DNA of 64,000 nt from Polytrichum commune (GCA_950295325.1 OX485806.1:52883169-52947168); one strand, 5' to 3'; shown: positions 24,079-34,964, numbered from the stretch's first letter. The notes: generated by a model not told the origin, from the sequence alone. Made by a program: numbers and translations.

Positions 24079-24720
24079 GAAGCGGGATTAGGAGATTCAA
24101 GCTTGGAGCAACAAACTTGAGGGTGAAGAAGAAACACTTGGTGCGAGGTAAGTACCTCACTCGGGTTTTGAATTTTTTGTCAGTGGTTAGGTCAGTTGAA
24201 TTTCTTTTCCTTGGAATGAATTGCAATTTCATGTATGCAATTTTGTTTTGAGGAAGGAACGCGGCTTGAGGTAAGCTTCTAAACCTTCTTGGGATGGCAT
24301 AAGGATATCACAATAAATAGGATGACCATTAGTTCACTAAATCTTAGAGGGATAATTAATTTTAGGTTGGGTCAACTTTGACACTCACTTTTTGGTGAGT
24401 TTCCAAGTTGTGGTTGGAAAGTCAATGTGGTTAGATTTGGAAGTTGCTTAGCTAGACATTTGCTTAGGGGATTGAATTGAGTTGAGTCACGGTTGAAGGA
24501 GAATGCTACAGGGAAGGATTGAATTGCTTAAGGTACGCTCTTCTACAAAGTGAACATGCTAATTAATTAAGGAATGAATTTAGTAATTGTTGTTGTTGTT
24601 ATCCGTTGTAGAGGGTAAATCCCTAGTCATAGTGTCGCATAGGAGACAAAAGGGTGATGCCTCAGTTTTTGATGTGGTGCATGACAAAGAACATAGGGCG
24701 ACCAACTTGCTTTGTTTTTA
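24079..24720 (+). mobile_element. gypsy-type 5' leader, truncated
   Basis: This is homologous to the untranslated leader of the 26,244-33,258 element (32,167 down to about 31,560). Shared landmarks are TTTCCTTGGAATGAATTGCA, TTTTGTTTTGAGGA, TTGAGTCACGGT and GACAAAAGGGTGATGCCT. It stops at about 24,720 before any gag sequence, so this copy is only the 5' end of an element. Confidence 0.7.
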
Positions 24721-25301
24721 TTCCATGACTTTTGTCCTTGTCCTATTTGTGGCTCAACTCTACATCTTGGACTCCAAAAATTATTATTTGTGGTCTAAAA
24801 ACTTATTTTTAGTTGAATATATATGAAAACATAATCTAGAATTACACACAATATGAATGTAAAGACGCATGCATACTAAGGGAGAAGAAAACGACATGTT
24901 TGTTGGCCTAAGATGAGAGAAAGAAATTAGCATGTTAAGGAATCCCCATGTTCCCTCTAATCTCTTGCCTGAACGTGATATAAATGGTTTGCTACGTTGA
25001 TTTGCTTCGACTAGATCCACATGCATCAAGAGCAAACAATTAAATAAAACCTCAAGCATCTAGGAGGTTGGCAAAATGAAAGTAAAGTTGATAGAAAGAG
25101 AATGCATATTAGATTGAACATGTAGTGCTCAACAATGTAAGAAACATACGACACAGTTGAATATTGTAATGCAATATTTCAAAGGAAATATCATCCATGA
25201 TATTATATTTATTATAAAATATAATTGTGAAGTACACATGAGGTCCACAAATGGCCACATCCATTAGGGCACAATATAGTATTAGGCCGAGAGGAATTCT
25301 A
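24721..25301. other. AT-rich spacer, no gene seen
   Basis: No supported frame, repeat or element end. Confidence 0.35.
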
Positions 25302-26238
25302 GAAAGTAGATTGTGTCAAAAGACCCCCCTCAAGAATGAGTTTGATCTCATTGAAGTTAAATGGAGGGGCGTGAATGAATAAGTCAACGCTAGGATCTAT
25401 ATTGGAAACCTTGACAAAGATGAAATGGAGGTGCTTACAATGCAGAAACAAATTTTGCTTGCGGCCAAATTTTGATATCATATATTTAAAGGCTGAACAA
25501 TTCTACTCGGGTAGAGAGCTCACTGTGAGTTGGTCAAATGATTGTATAAATGTAGGTTTGGACTAAAATATGATCACACAACCAAATTCAGGGCATGGAA
25601 TCATGGTTACCTTCAAGATGGTTCCATCCATAGTTTGTGCAAATGCAACCATCTGCATTTGTTTTTTGATGGTGCCAAACTGGACTGTTGCATAGGCTTG
25701 GACTCCCTAGAAGCAAGGTAAAAGTCTAAGTTGGTTGACACTCCGGAGAGGTCGAGGAGAAGATCATATGTGTTAAAAAAGCGAGTTGGAGTCATGTGTT
25801 TTTTCTGGGGGAGTTGAAAGCCGACATTTTCAAGTTTAAGGATCTCCAAACAAATGAGTTTAGTGCCAAGTTTGACAAACCACACAAATGGGATTGGAGG
25901 TTTTTCTTGATCAACAGAGAATTCATCGACCCACTTGTGACGGGAGCCCTTAACACAATGCTCAATATCGTTCGGGCAAAAGAATAATTTTTTCCATTTT
26001 AGATGTTGTGAATTTGTAATAGTTCCAAACTCCAAGAAATGTTGGGGCCGTAGAGTTCTTGCTGTTGGTGATGATTTTGGCACTGCATTTTTTATTGGTG
26101 ATCGCATGTATGGCCCAACATGCATTGGAGGAATTATTTAGAATGCAAGTAATATGCCAAAGGTTCTCGTCTAATTTGGATTCTTGTACAACAATGATGT
26201 AGGGGGAAATTAAAACCAGAAGGTGGAGGTGGTGGAAC
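25302..26238 (-). pseudogene. unrecognised protein-coding remnant, cut by an LTR element
   Basis: Minus-strand frames join with frameshifts near 25,975 and 25,625. They contain ESKLDENLWHITCILNNSS, then HCVKGSRHKWVDEFSVDQE, PPIPFVWFVKLGTKL, TRFFNTYDLLLDLSGV, NKCRWLHLHKLWM and, further on, FGRKQNLFLHCKHLHFIFV. The composition and length (over 250 residues in total) look like a real former protein, and the same strand is kept throughout. I do not recognise it. The sequence stops at 26,238 because the gypsy element 26,244-33,258 inserted there, and what follows the element on the far side is a satellite array. It could be a transposon protein or a captured host-gene piece. Confidence 0.35.
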
Positions 26239-26626
26239 GTCCATGTGAGGCCAAACCGCCCACCCTTAAGCGTCCTAGTCCGGGTGAGGGAATGGATCTC
26301 ACATTCGTGTTCCCATGACTCCATCTTACCAACCTCGTGAGAATCCATCACATTTCCCATTAAATCTTGCACACCAATTTATTCCATAATGAGAGTACAA
26401 GCATTACAAAATGTTCTTCCCTATCTATCCCCTTCTCTCTACACTAACTTACACACCAACCCTCACTCACTACAAAAAGCTCGTCCATAGACCACCCTCT
26501 AATGATGGAGCAATACCCCCATTAAGTCCTTGGCCCTACCCGGTCCGTAACCGGCTTGTGCCTGATGTTCTACCCGGTGCAATGACCTTCTCATACCCGG
26601 TCTTCCCTCCGGGCATCAGTCCTTAC

Positions 26627-26936
26627 CCCGCAGCAGCAACTATTTGCATTTTAGTCTGAGCTCTTGGATTCAGTTCGAGCTCCTTACCCAGCAGCAGCAA
26701 CTACTTGCATTTCAGTCCGAGCTCCCCAGCAGCTGCAACTACTTGCATTTCAGTCCGAGCTCCTGGATTCAGTTTGAGCTCCTCAGCAACTGCAACTACT
26801 TGCATTTTAGTTCGAGCTCCTGGATTCAGTCTGAGCTCCCCAGCAGCTGCAACTACTTGCATTTCAGTCCGAGCTCCTGGATTCAGTCCGACCTCCCCAG
26901 CAGCTGCAACTACTTGCATTTCAGTCCAAACTCCTT
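26627..26936. repeat. minisatellite in the 3' LTR, about 57-bp unit, six copies
   Basis: The unit contains CAGCAGCTGCAACTACTTGC then ATTTCAGTCCGAGCTCCTGG. TTGCATTT occurs at about 26,644, 26,705, 26,747, 26,801, 26,858 and 26,915; some units lack the CTGGATTCAGT part. The partner LTR (32,575-32,710) has only three. The 134-residue ORF here is a translation of the repeat, not a gene. Confidence 0.85.
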
Positions 26937-26959
26937 AGCCCTTTTTAATATGGTCATCC

Positions 26960-27125
26960 CTTACCTAAATTCCACTAAGTTCCCCTACTTACTTTCCCTC
27001 CTAATTTCACTAATTCCACTAAGTCCTCCTACTTACTTCCCCTCCTAATTTCACTAATTCCACTAAGTCCTCCTACTTACTTCCCCTCCTAATTTCACTA
27101 ATTCCACTAAGTCCCCCTACTTAAT
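26960..27125. repeat. second LTR minisatellite, about 54-bp unit, three copies
   Basis: The unit is built on CACTAAGTCCTCCTACTTAC then TTCCCCTCCTAATTTCACTA, repeated three times. The partner LTR (about 32,750-32,820) has one to two copies. Confidence 0.75.
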
Positions 27126-27724
27126 TCCCACATTTTTTTCCAAGCTCTAAGAGCTCAACCTCCTAGAGAAGAAAGAGAGTGAGATAGGATAGGAGGAAGA
27201 AGAGAGGGAGAGAGAAGGGAAAGAGAGGGGAGGGCACCCAATACCATAAACCCCCTCAACCTTCTCCTACTTAGTAGGACCTTATCCTATCCACTAAACC
27301 CTCACCCCTAAACCAACACAAACGTGTTCTAAATCAAACATTTAAATCCAAAGCACTTCTCTTTACTTCACCAAACACTACTCATTCAACCAAAAGACTT
27401 TCTAATGTCACTAAGCTTCTACTTAACCACACAAAATAGGCTTAAGGCCTAAAACATAAACCACACCAAGCCTCACTTTTTTTTATACTTTTGATTGTTT
27501 CAATAACGCTTCAATTGCAATTCTAAATGAATTCTAAACATAAAACACATATGAGCATTTATTTTGGGCTCATATAATTGGCGACCATCGGGGGATGGAT
27601 CCCGAATCTCTTGTTTCGAAGGCAAGTTGTCTTTCAATTCCAAGTCACTCAAATTTTTTCCGTGATTGATTTTTGATAAGGTGCGAACTCATTGCGACCT
27701 TAAGAAACTCCATTGCAAACTATA

Positions 27725-28087
27725 TCAATGTATAGGCAACATTTTCTTGGAGCTAGTAACACACTGGTCCTCCTCTTCATCCTCGGACGTTTTGATGTAA
27801 CATTGTTGGTACCCCAATTGAATCATAATTCCGTCTTCCACCCATAGTGTCCAAATTTCACCCCAACATTGATGTGGATCGCGAGATGTCCACTCTAACA
27901 TCCAATGTTCAACTTTAATTGGAACATCTACATAATTCCAATCCCCTTCGGTAACATGAACTTGCTTATCTTTGTTCCTATACCAATCCGCTAGTATGTT
28001 GGGATAATCCTTGACATCTTGTCCAACCACAATGCCCGTTGACGTAGTCTTGAAGTGTAAAGGTTCCTCCAACTTCTCCATCTCCAT
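27725..28087 (-). CDS. unrecognised ORF downstream of the gypsy protease
   Basis: An open frame of 120 residues beginning MEMEKLEEPLHFKTTSTG and containing DVKDYPNILADWYRNK and VEHWMLEWTSRDPHQCW. It lies 3' of the protease on the same strand inside the element. It may be the linker that in an autonomous relative joins protease to reverse transcriptase, since no RT motif follows. It ends about 150 bp before the 3' LTR. Confidence 0.4.
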   Translation of the reverse strand: MEMEKLEEPLHFKTTSTGIVVGQDVKDYPNILADWYRNKDKQVHVTEGDWNYVDVPIKVEHWMLEWTSRDPHQCWGEIWTLWVEDGIMIQLGYQQCYIKTSEDEEEDQCVTSSKKMLPIH

Positions 28088-28164
28088 GATAGCATCCTCA
28101 TCTTAAGTCCCATCTACATGTACTAAACTTATGTCACTCTCTTTCATACTATCTACCCAAGGTG

Positions 28165-28875
28165 TCATCCCCCTAAAATCCACTCTTCTTCGGTGAGCAC
28201 CTCACATGGTTCTAACAAGGAATATTCCTCACTCCGTGAATCAAGAATGTTATCGCTCAAGCATGTATGGTGGGACGTCATCATGATATCGAATTCCGAC
28301 TCCGGATAATCCCTCAACCATTGGGCATACTCCCCATCGTCCCCGTAATTGTAGAAACTAGGACCTAGACTACCCGAATGAACTACTCCTACCAATGCCT
28401 CATCATTCTTGCCATCCTCCTTGGCATCACGTTTATCTTCCGAAGATGAAACAATCATTTGTTTAATCCAACCACCTAACGACCCTATAGGAACTTTAAC
28501 CCTATTGTCCTCCGGACCATAAGTAATGGATGGCTTGGCTCCTCTCCAATCTACTATGGCATCCGCCATTCTCAACCAAGGCCTACCTAACAAGATGGGA
28601 AATGTATCCTTGTTAGAATGCATTTTGATGACATGAAAGATGACCACATACTCCTCCCCTCCGGTGCAAATCCTACAATCCTTAATCATTCCCAAAGGCA
28701 CGGCCGGACTTTGATTCGCCATGTTGATGATGAAAGATGACGGACCGGTAAGACTAAGACCCAACTTCTTCATGATATACTCTGGTAAGATATTCAAACC
28801 ACTACCTCCATCCACTAGCACATTAGGAACCACCTTTGTCCACCACCATAACCTCAATCTCAATTGGTTTGACAT
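28165..28875 (-). CDS. gypsy-type aspartic protease (retropepsin) domain
   Basis: The frame carries VPNVLVDGGSGLNILPE near residue 16, the retropepsin active-site region (plant gypsy elements often have DGGS where others have DTGS), and later PILLGRPWL, the conserved ILGR-type motif near the end of the domain. Between them are CTGGEEYVVIFHVIKM and other beta-strand-like segments. The protease would cut the Gag polyprotein in the virus-like particle. The frame upstream (29,249-28,860) is offset, so a frameshift at about 28,870 separates it from gag. The region after the protease is acidic and ends at a stop at 28,165. Confidence 0.75.
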   Translation of the reverse strand: MSNQLRLRLWWWTKVVPNVLVDGGSGLNILPEYIMKKLGLSLTGPSSFIINMANQSPAVPLGMIKDCRICTGGEEYVVIFHVIKMHSNKDTFPILLGRPWLRMADAIVDWRGAKPSITYGPEDNRVKVPIGSLGGWIKQMIVSSSEDKRDAKEDGKNDEALVGVVHSGSLGPSFYNYGDDGEYAQWLRDYPESEFDIMMTSHHTCLSDNILDSRSEEYSLLEPCEVLTEEEWILGG

Positions 28876-29249
28876 CTCAATTGGTTTGCTCCTCTCGTTT
28901 GAACAATAGCCGCCATCCTAGGCTTAACCTTCCTAGTCCTCCTAGTCACCGGCAGTCCCTCCTTGAGAGTTTTCCTAGCCACGGGTGAAATCTCCAACAA
29001 TTGTCCAAAGGTAATATCGGCCTTTAGTAAGCTAAGATCGGCCCATAAATCGTAGCCACTCGACTTCTTCACTTTGGCTATGCCAACACCATCAAACTCA
29101 TCCAAAGGAATTCCCGGTCCTTCCCATTCTCCACTCTCACTACAGTCCAAATCATGAATGACAGTAGGCCTCTCTCTATCACGAAGAATCACATTCTCCT
29201 CCTCTAAGTGCCTAGTGGCCCTTCTAGCTACTTTAGCTACTCTAACCAA
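28860..29249 (-). pseudogene. gag-protease linker region of the gypsy element
   Basis: A 129-residue frame with VIHDLDCSESGEWEGPG and EISPVARKTLKEGLPVTR, leading to the protease after a frameshift. It lies between the zinc-knuckle part of gag and the protease. No domain is recognised; it is described as part of the polyprotein from position alone. Confidence 0.45.
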
Positions 29250-29268
29250 TTTGGAAAGGTTAGGAGCC

Positions 29269-31212
29269 TCATCCGAAGAATACTCCTCTTGATCTTCTAG
29301 TTCTAGCTCTAGTGGTAACTGCTAATGTCGGTGTCTCATGAATAACCTCATCTCCTAGACTCTTCAACTCATAGGTGATGGCATTGGTGTGTGGAGGCCA
29401 TTGACCTTGTCCCTCTCCACTCTCCATTTGGAGAGGAAAAGTGTCATCATGAGGTGACTCCACTACACCATCCATAAACCGCACATCTTGCGAATTAGAC
29501 AGACCCGGATCCGTAGGAGGAGGTTGACGCCTATTGTCGAAGTTTTGTGGACCTCCTTGCCTACCTTGAATCGGAATGTAACCATTCGTCGTTTGCAATC
29601 CCGCCGGTGGATGAGAAGTTTATCTCGCATTGCCATGGTCGTAATACAAATTCGGTGGCCTAAGCTCATTCAGGGCTCCACCTTGAGGTCTAGCTCCCAT
29701 CATGTTGTCCCTTGCTTGTTGTTGTGGATTGGCCACCGGGTAAGTTGCACTAATAACTTTATCCGGTTGAAGACATTCGTCCGAAGAATGGTTCCCTCCA
29801 CAATTACTACAACCATGACCTTGTCCCTCGGACCAACAATGACCTTGTGCATGCCATCTTCCACAATACGGATGGAACTCCCTCTTCTCCACATTTTGAC
29901 CACCTTGACCTATAGGGGGAGGTCCCCTATTGTTGCCTTGTCTATATTGAGGTTGTCCTTGACCTCGTTGGTTTTGTAGAGGTGGACCACCGTTTCCTCT
30001 TTGATCACGATTTTGTCCACTTCTACAAAATTGACGAGTGTGGCCCGGTTGGCCACATTGAACATACCACAATCCCGATGAATGTCTATCCGACTCAACT
30101 GGAGGAGGAGGACCCGGTTGTTAGCTCTTGATCATCAAAGACATTTGATCCATAAGACTTTGCATTTGCTTGATCATGGCCTCTTGAAATCCCAATTGGC
30201 TAGCATCCAACTTTTTTTCCACTTCGTCAATGTGAGGATCCGCTCTAGGGGCCGGTAATGCTAGAAGTGGTGCCGGTTCTCTAACCGCTAAAAGACGTTG
30301 ACCGGTGTCAACAATAGCATAAGGGACTTGACTCTCATATTTGACCGGCTCTCCCGCCATCAACCTAGGTCGAAGGGGGATGAATTGTGGTATCAATTCA
30401 TCTTCCCTTCTCTACAATCTCTCATGATCTCTATCCAAGGTCTCCATCTCTCTAGCCGCCCGTTTGGCATCCGCTAATGTTTGAGGATGCCTCTCAAGAA
30501 CTCCCCTAATTGTTCATGACTTAAAAAATCCTTGAATGAAGAATTATTTTAGTGTGTCATCACTGAGCATGGTGCCCACAAATCGTGTACACACTAAATC
30601 AAACCTCCTAATGTAGGCCGAAATCTCCTCTTCTCTACCTTGCTTCAATAAAGCCAATGCCCTCAAAGCCGTGCTTTGACCAACCTCCGGTCGAAACTCT
30701 TTCAAAAACTCCCTTTACAATTGCTCTCATGCTCGAAAATATCCCTCGGCATGATTTCTATACTACTCATAAGCCTCACCCTTCAAAGTAGTGGGAAACC
30801 ATACCAACCAATATCCCGGATTGGTCACAAGAGAACTAGCCAATCTCTCGATGTATCTCTCCATGTGCCTAGAAGGATCCTCATCGTTGGTTCCATAAAA
30901 CTTAGGGAGGTGGGATGGCATATTCACCTCGTGTAAGTTTTGTGAAACCACAATTGGTAAACCTCTCGGTCTAACCAATGGATCAATGGGATCCTCCTCC
31001 GGTATAGGACCGTCGTCATCCCCTCGCCGTGCCATGTCAACCGGTAGATCCTCTCCTATGTCCCTATCAATGTGTAACGGAATTTCTTCCCTATAAATAT
31101 AAGCATCCGATGATATTTCACCAATCAAATTAGAGGGAATTTCCTCCTTCTCCACTCTATGCTCCCCTTCTAAAGTCTCTAACAATGGGCTAAAACTAGG
31201 CTCAACATTCAA
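29269..31212 (-). pseudogene. gypsy gag remnant with zinc knuckles
   Basis: The minus-strand gag begins at 31,212 (MNVEPSFSPLLE). It has the capsid segment LPKFYGTNDEDPSRHMERY and, after stops, FLKEFRPEVGQS and EISAYIRRFD, the pattern of retrotransposon gag. A proline-rich stretch leads to nucleocapsid motifs at about 29,750-30,060: YVQCGQPGHTRQFC (first Cys of the CCHC knuckle changed to Tyr) and CSNCGGNHSSDEC. In-frame stops occur at sites where Trp or Gln codons are expected (EAYE-TAG-YRNH, FRA-TGA-EQL-TAA-REF), all explained by single C-to-T or G-to-A changes. It is thus a dead gag decayed mainly by transitions. Confidence 0.75.
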
Positions 31213-32167
31213 ACAACTTTCTAAATTAACATCAACTTCTTCTACACATCACTAATCCTAGATGATCTCTTCCTATGTCTAGATTGTTCTAATCCTAATG
31301 TCAAGCTTGTTTTTTGGGATCAAGTCTTACCTTGCATTCTCCAAAGAATCGATCAACCCTCACTCATTGATATTATCATTTTTCTTTGTGTGAATTAAAA
31401 ATTAAGGAGGTGAGGAAGAGAACCTGCAAGCCCACTTAGATGAACAATCCCAAACATGGGATAGACATGCTCATTCCAATTTTCGGTCGAGCTAAAGCAT
31501 CACCTCTAAAACCTTCCCTTCCATTGACACTCACCAAAATACCGAGAGTGAGGGGCTGACCTTCGTCATGCACCGCATCAAAGACCTAGGCATCACCCTC
31601 TTGTCTCCAATACAATGCTATGACTAGGGAACTACCCTCTATAACAGGTAACGACAAAAACGAGTACTAAAATCATTCCTTAATTAATTAACAATTCACT
31701 TTGAAGAAGTCGTCGTACCTTAAGCATTTGCATCTCCTTGCAAGTTAGCATTCCCCTCGACCGTGACTCAATGTGATAATAACAACAAAATTTCTAAACT
31801 AACAATCTAATCTAAAACATCCAATGTCAAATCCCCAAGACTTGGAGACTCACCCCGAGGTGAGTCTCAATGTTTAATCTTCCTAAGATTAATTACCCTT
31901 CTAATGTCTTAGTAAACTAATCGATCATAAGGTTATTTTCATGTTTTTAGCAAATCTCCAAAAAAGTTGAGGACATACCTTCGCCGCGCTCCCTCCTCAA
32001 AACAAAATGCATAAAAGAAATATGCAATTCATTCCAAGGAAATAAACAAAATGAACTAAATTAGTAAATAACAAAAATCAACAAGTCTAAGTAAGACACT
32101 TACCATGAGCTATGCGCTCATTCCCTTCTCCTACGATGTCGTCCCAAGTCTTTCTTAATCCCGCTTC
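31213..32167 (-). other. 5' untranslated leader of the gypsy element
   Basis: Noncoding sequence between primer-binding site and gag, conserved with the leader at 24,079-24,720. It has no supported ORF. Confidence 0.65.
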
Positions 32168-32186
32168 ACTCCCGGCGGACGCACCA
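32168..32186 (-). promoter_or_regulatory. primer-binding site
   Basis: On the minus strand TGGTGCGTCCGCCGGGAGT begins 4 bases inside the 5' LTR end, the same as at 24,060-24,078. The tRNA partner was not identified. Confidence 0.7.
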
Positions 32187-32190
32187 TTTA

Positions 32191-33258
32191 TGTGAGGCCA
32201 AACCGCCCACCCTTAAGCGTCCTAGTCCGGGTGAGGGAATGGATCTCACATTCGTGTTCCCATGACTCCATGTTACCAACCTCGTGAGAATCCATCACAT
32301 TTCCCATCAAATCTTGCACACCAATTTATTCCATAATGAGAGTACAAGCATTAAAAAATGCTCTTCCCTATCTATCCCCTTCTCTCTACACTAACTTACA
32401 CACCAACCCTCACTCACTACAAAAAGCTCATCCCTAGACCAGCCTTTAATGATGGAGCAATACCCCCATTAAGTCCTTGGCCCTACCCGGTCCGTAACCG
32501 ACTCGTGTCCGGTCTTCTACCCGGTGCAATGACCTTCTCATACCCAGTCTTCCCTCTGGGCATCAGTCCTTACCCCGCAGCAGCAATTATTTGCATTTCA
32601 ATCTGAGCTCCTGGATTCAGTCGGAGTTCCTTACCCAGCAGCAGCAACTACTTGCATTTCAATCCGAACTCCCCAGCAGTTGCAACAACTTGCATTTCAG
32701 TCCGAGTTCCTTAGCCCTTCTTAATATGGTCGTCCCCTACCTAAATTCCACTAAGTTCCCCTACTTACTTCCCCTCCTAATTTCACTAATTCCACTAAGT
32801 CCCCCTACTTAATTCCCACATTTTTTTCCAAGCTCTAAGAGCTCAACCTCCTAGAGAATAGAGAGAGATAGGAGAGGAGGAAGAAAAGAGGGAGAGAGAA
32901 GGGAAAGAGAGGGGAGGGCACCCAATACCACAAACCCCCTCAACCTTTTCCTACTTAGTAGGACCTTATCTTATCCACTAAACCCTCACCCCCAAACCAA
33001 CACAAACGTGTTCTAAATCAAACATTTAAATCCAAAGCACTTCTCCTTGCTTCACCAAACACTACTCACTCAACCAAAAGACTTCCTAATGTCACTAAGC
33101 TTCTACTTAACTACACAAAATAGGCTTAAGGCCTAAAACATAAACCACACCAAGCCTCACTTTTTTTTATACTTTTGATTGTTTCAATAACACTTCAATT
33201 GCAATTCTAAATGAATTCTAAACATAAAACACATATGAGCACTCATTTTGGGCTCATA
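32191..33258 (-). repeat. 5' LTR of the non-autonomous gypsy element
   Basis: It starts TATGAGCCCAAAATGAGTGC at 33,258 and ends GGCGGTTTGGCCTCACA at 32,191 (minus strand). A TATAAAAAAAA element lies about 90 bp from the start. It is shorter than its partner because it has three rather than six minisatellite units. Confidence 0.9.
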
Positions 33259-33284
33259 GTCCAGCACGGACAGAGAGGATTTTT

Positions 33285-34520
33285 CGACAATGATAGGTAG
33301 TATGCAAGTTGGCGGTGTTGAATTGTTATATGTGTATGTGTACAATTCATATTTTTGTTTGAATTTGGTCCACCTTCTCGAAACTCACATGGTGTAGGGT
33401 GGTGTGGTAGTGGGCGGTGTTGAATGATTACATGTGTATGTGTGGAATTCAAATTTATGTTCAAAATTAGATTTTTAGAAGTTTTTGAGAAATCTTGTGG
33501 GGCCTCTCGATTCTCAGAGGATGTAAGGTGGTGTCCTAGTTCGCAACGTTGAATGGTTAGATGTGTAAATATGCAATTCATATATATTGGAAATTAGATT
33601 TTTGAAGTTTTTGGGAAACCTAGTCCACCTTCTCAAAATCGAGAGGGTGTAGGGTAGTGTGGTAGTGGGTGATCTTGAATGATTACATGTTTATTTGTTC
33701 AATTCATATTTATGTTGGAAATTAGATTTTCAGAAGTTTTTGAGAAATCTAGTGGGGCTTCTCGGTTTCGAGAGGGTGTAAGGTAGTATGCTAATTGGCG
33801 GTGTTGAATATTCAGATGTAAATGTGTGGAACTCAAATTTATGTTTAAAATTAGATTATTGAAGTTCTTATGAAATTATATCCACCCTCTCATAACCGAG
33901 AGGATGTAGGGTGGTGTGGTAGTGGGCAGTCGTGAATGGTTACATGTATATATGTGGAATTGAAATTTATGTTGGAAATTAAATTTTTGAAGTTTTTGGG
34001 AAATCTAATTTACTCTCTCGGAACCAAAAGGGTGTAGTGTGCTAGTGGGCGGTCGTGAATGGTTACATGTCTATGTGTGGAATTCAAATTTATGTTTGAA
34101 ATTAGATTTTTGAAGTTTTTGGGAAATTTGGTCCACCCTCTCAAAACCAAGAAGGTGTAGGGTAGTGTGGTAGTGGGCAATCTTGAATTGTTACATGTAT
34201 ATGTGTGGAATTGAAATTTATGTTGGAAATTAGATTTTTGAAGTTTTTGGGAAATCTGGTCCACCTTCTCGAAACCGAGAGGGTGTAAGGTAGTGTGGTA
34301 GTGGGAAGTCTTGAATGGTTATATGTGTAATTTTTTAAATCATATTTATGTTGAAAATTATATTTTTGAAATTTTGGCAATTCTGGTCCACCTTCTCGGA
34401 ATCGAGAGGATGTAGAGTGGTGTGGTAGTTGGCGGTCTTGAATGGTTACACGTGTATGTGTAGAATGCAAATTTTATGTTGGAAATTATATTATTTAAGT
34501 TTTTTGGGAAATATGGGGGT
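33285..34520. repeat. 127-bp satellite array, about ten copies
   Basis: The marker GGTGTAGGG or its variants recurs at about 33,391, 33,519, 33,646, 33,774, 33,901, 34,029, 34,153, 34,282 and 34,409, a spacing of 124-129 bp. Each unit carries an inverted repeat of the form CCTTCTCGAAACCGAGAGGG, then GTGGTAGTGGGCGGT, GAATGGTTACATGTGTATGT and GAAATTAGATTTTTGAAGTT. The array begins about 20 bp after the TSD of the gypsy element. ORFs over it (33,243-34,470, minus strand) only translate the repeat. Confidence 0.9.
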
Positions 34521-34964
34521 CCAAGATGTTGTGTCTTAAGTTGTGTTTTATATATGTAGGCATCATAGTCTTTGGATCTTACTCGATCTCGGGGCCTCTC
34601 AATAGAGGATCACGATGTGCAAACAGAGCATTTCATTGTAGTTGTTGCGGTTTTTGGTGACCTTTTACAACAAGAGGTGTTTGATTCATAGACCTTTGGT
34701 TTGGATTTTTGTGCTGAAACATTTTTAACAAATTCTAGTATACTCAATTTTCTTGATATCTACTTAATCTTTGTTGGACTTGTCTTGTAAAATGACGTAC
34801 CAGTTGTACCAAACTCCCTTTGACCTCTAGCTTAATCGAATCCGAATAAGACTAAGCTTTTGATATGAAGATCACAAAAAAAAGACTCCAACATTGTGAT
34901 TCACTGGGTTCAAATCAAACCTCTTGGAAAATCACATTTCTCAATTTCATTGTGTCGATTGTGA
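34521..34964. other. spacer between satellite and GNH-motif gene
   Basis: No supported frame. If the downstream gene is real, its promoter would lie here. Confidence 0.35.

Larger units (their letters stand above)
26244..27574 (-). repeat. 3' LTR of the non-autonomous gypsy element
   Basis: On the minus strand it starts TATGAGCCCAAAATAAATGC and ends GGCGGTTTGGCCTCACA. A TATAAAAAAAA run lies near the start and AATAAA near the end, which fixes the transcription direction. It is 263 bp longer than the 5' LTR because of two expanded internal repeats. Confidence 0.9.
26244..33258 (-). mobile_element. complete non-autonomous gypsy-type LTR element, TSD GTCCA
   Basis: Two directly repeated LTRs (26,244-27,574 and 32,191-33,258) enclose minus-strand gag and protease remnants. 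The element is flanked by GTCCA at 26,239-26,243 and GTCCA at 33,259-33,263, so both outer ends are exact. On the minus strand the order is 5' LTR, primer-binding site, leader, gag, protease, an unrecognised ORF, 3' LTR. Reverse transcriptase, RNase H and integrase are absent, so movement would have needed enzymes from another element. By eye the first 420 bp of the LTRs differ at about 20 positions, so the insertion is not recent. The LTR lengths differ (1331 and 1068 bp) because of tandem repeats. Confidence 0.9.

Noticed and set aside
26627-26936. Regular repeats that might be taken for a CRISPR-like array
   Set aside because: Units are adjacent with no unique spacers, and the locus is a plant LTR.
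26644-27048. ORF of 134 residues with a repeated peptide
   Set aside because: It translates the LTR minisatellite and is not kept in the partner LTR.
29488-29979. Plus-strand ORF of 163 residues
   Set aside because: It is antisense to the gag nucleocapsid region; the minus strand carries the zinc-knuckle motifs.
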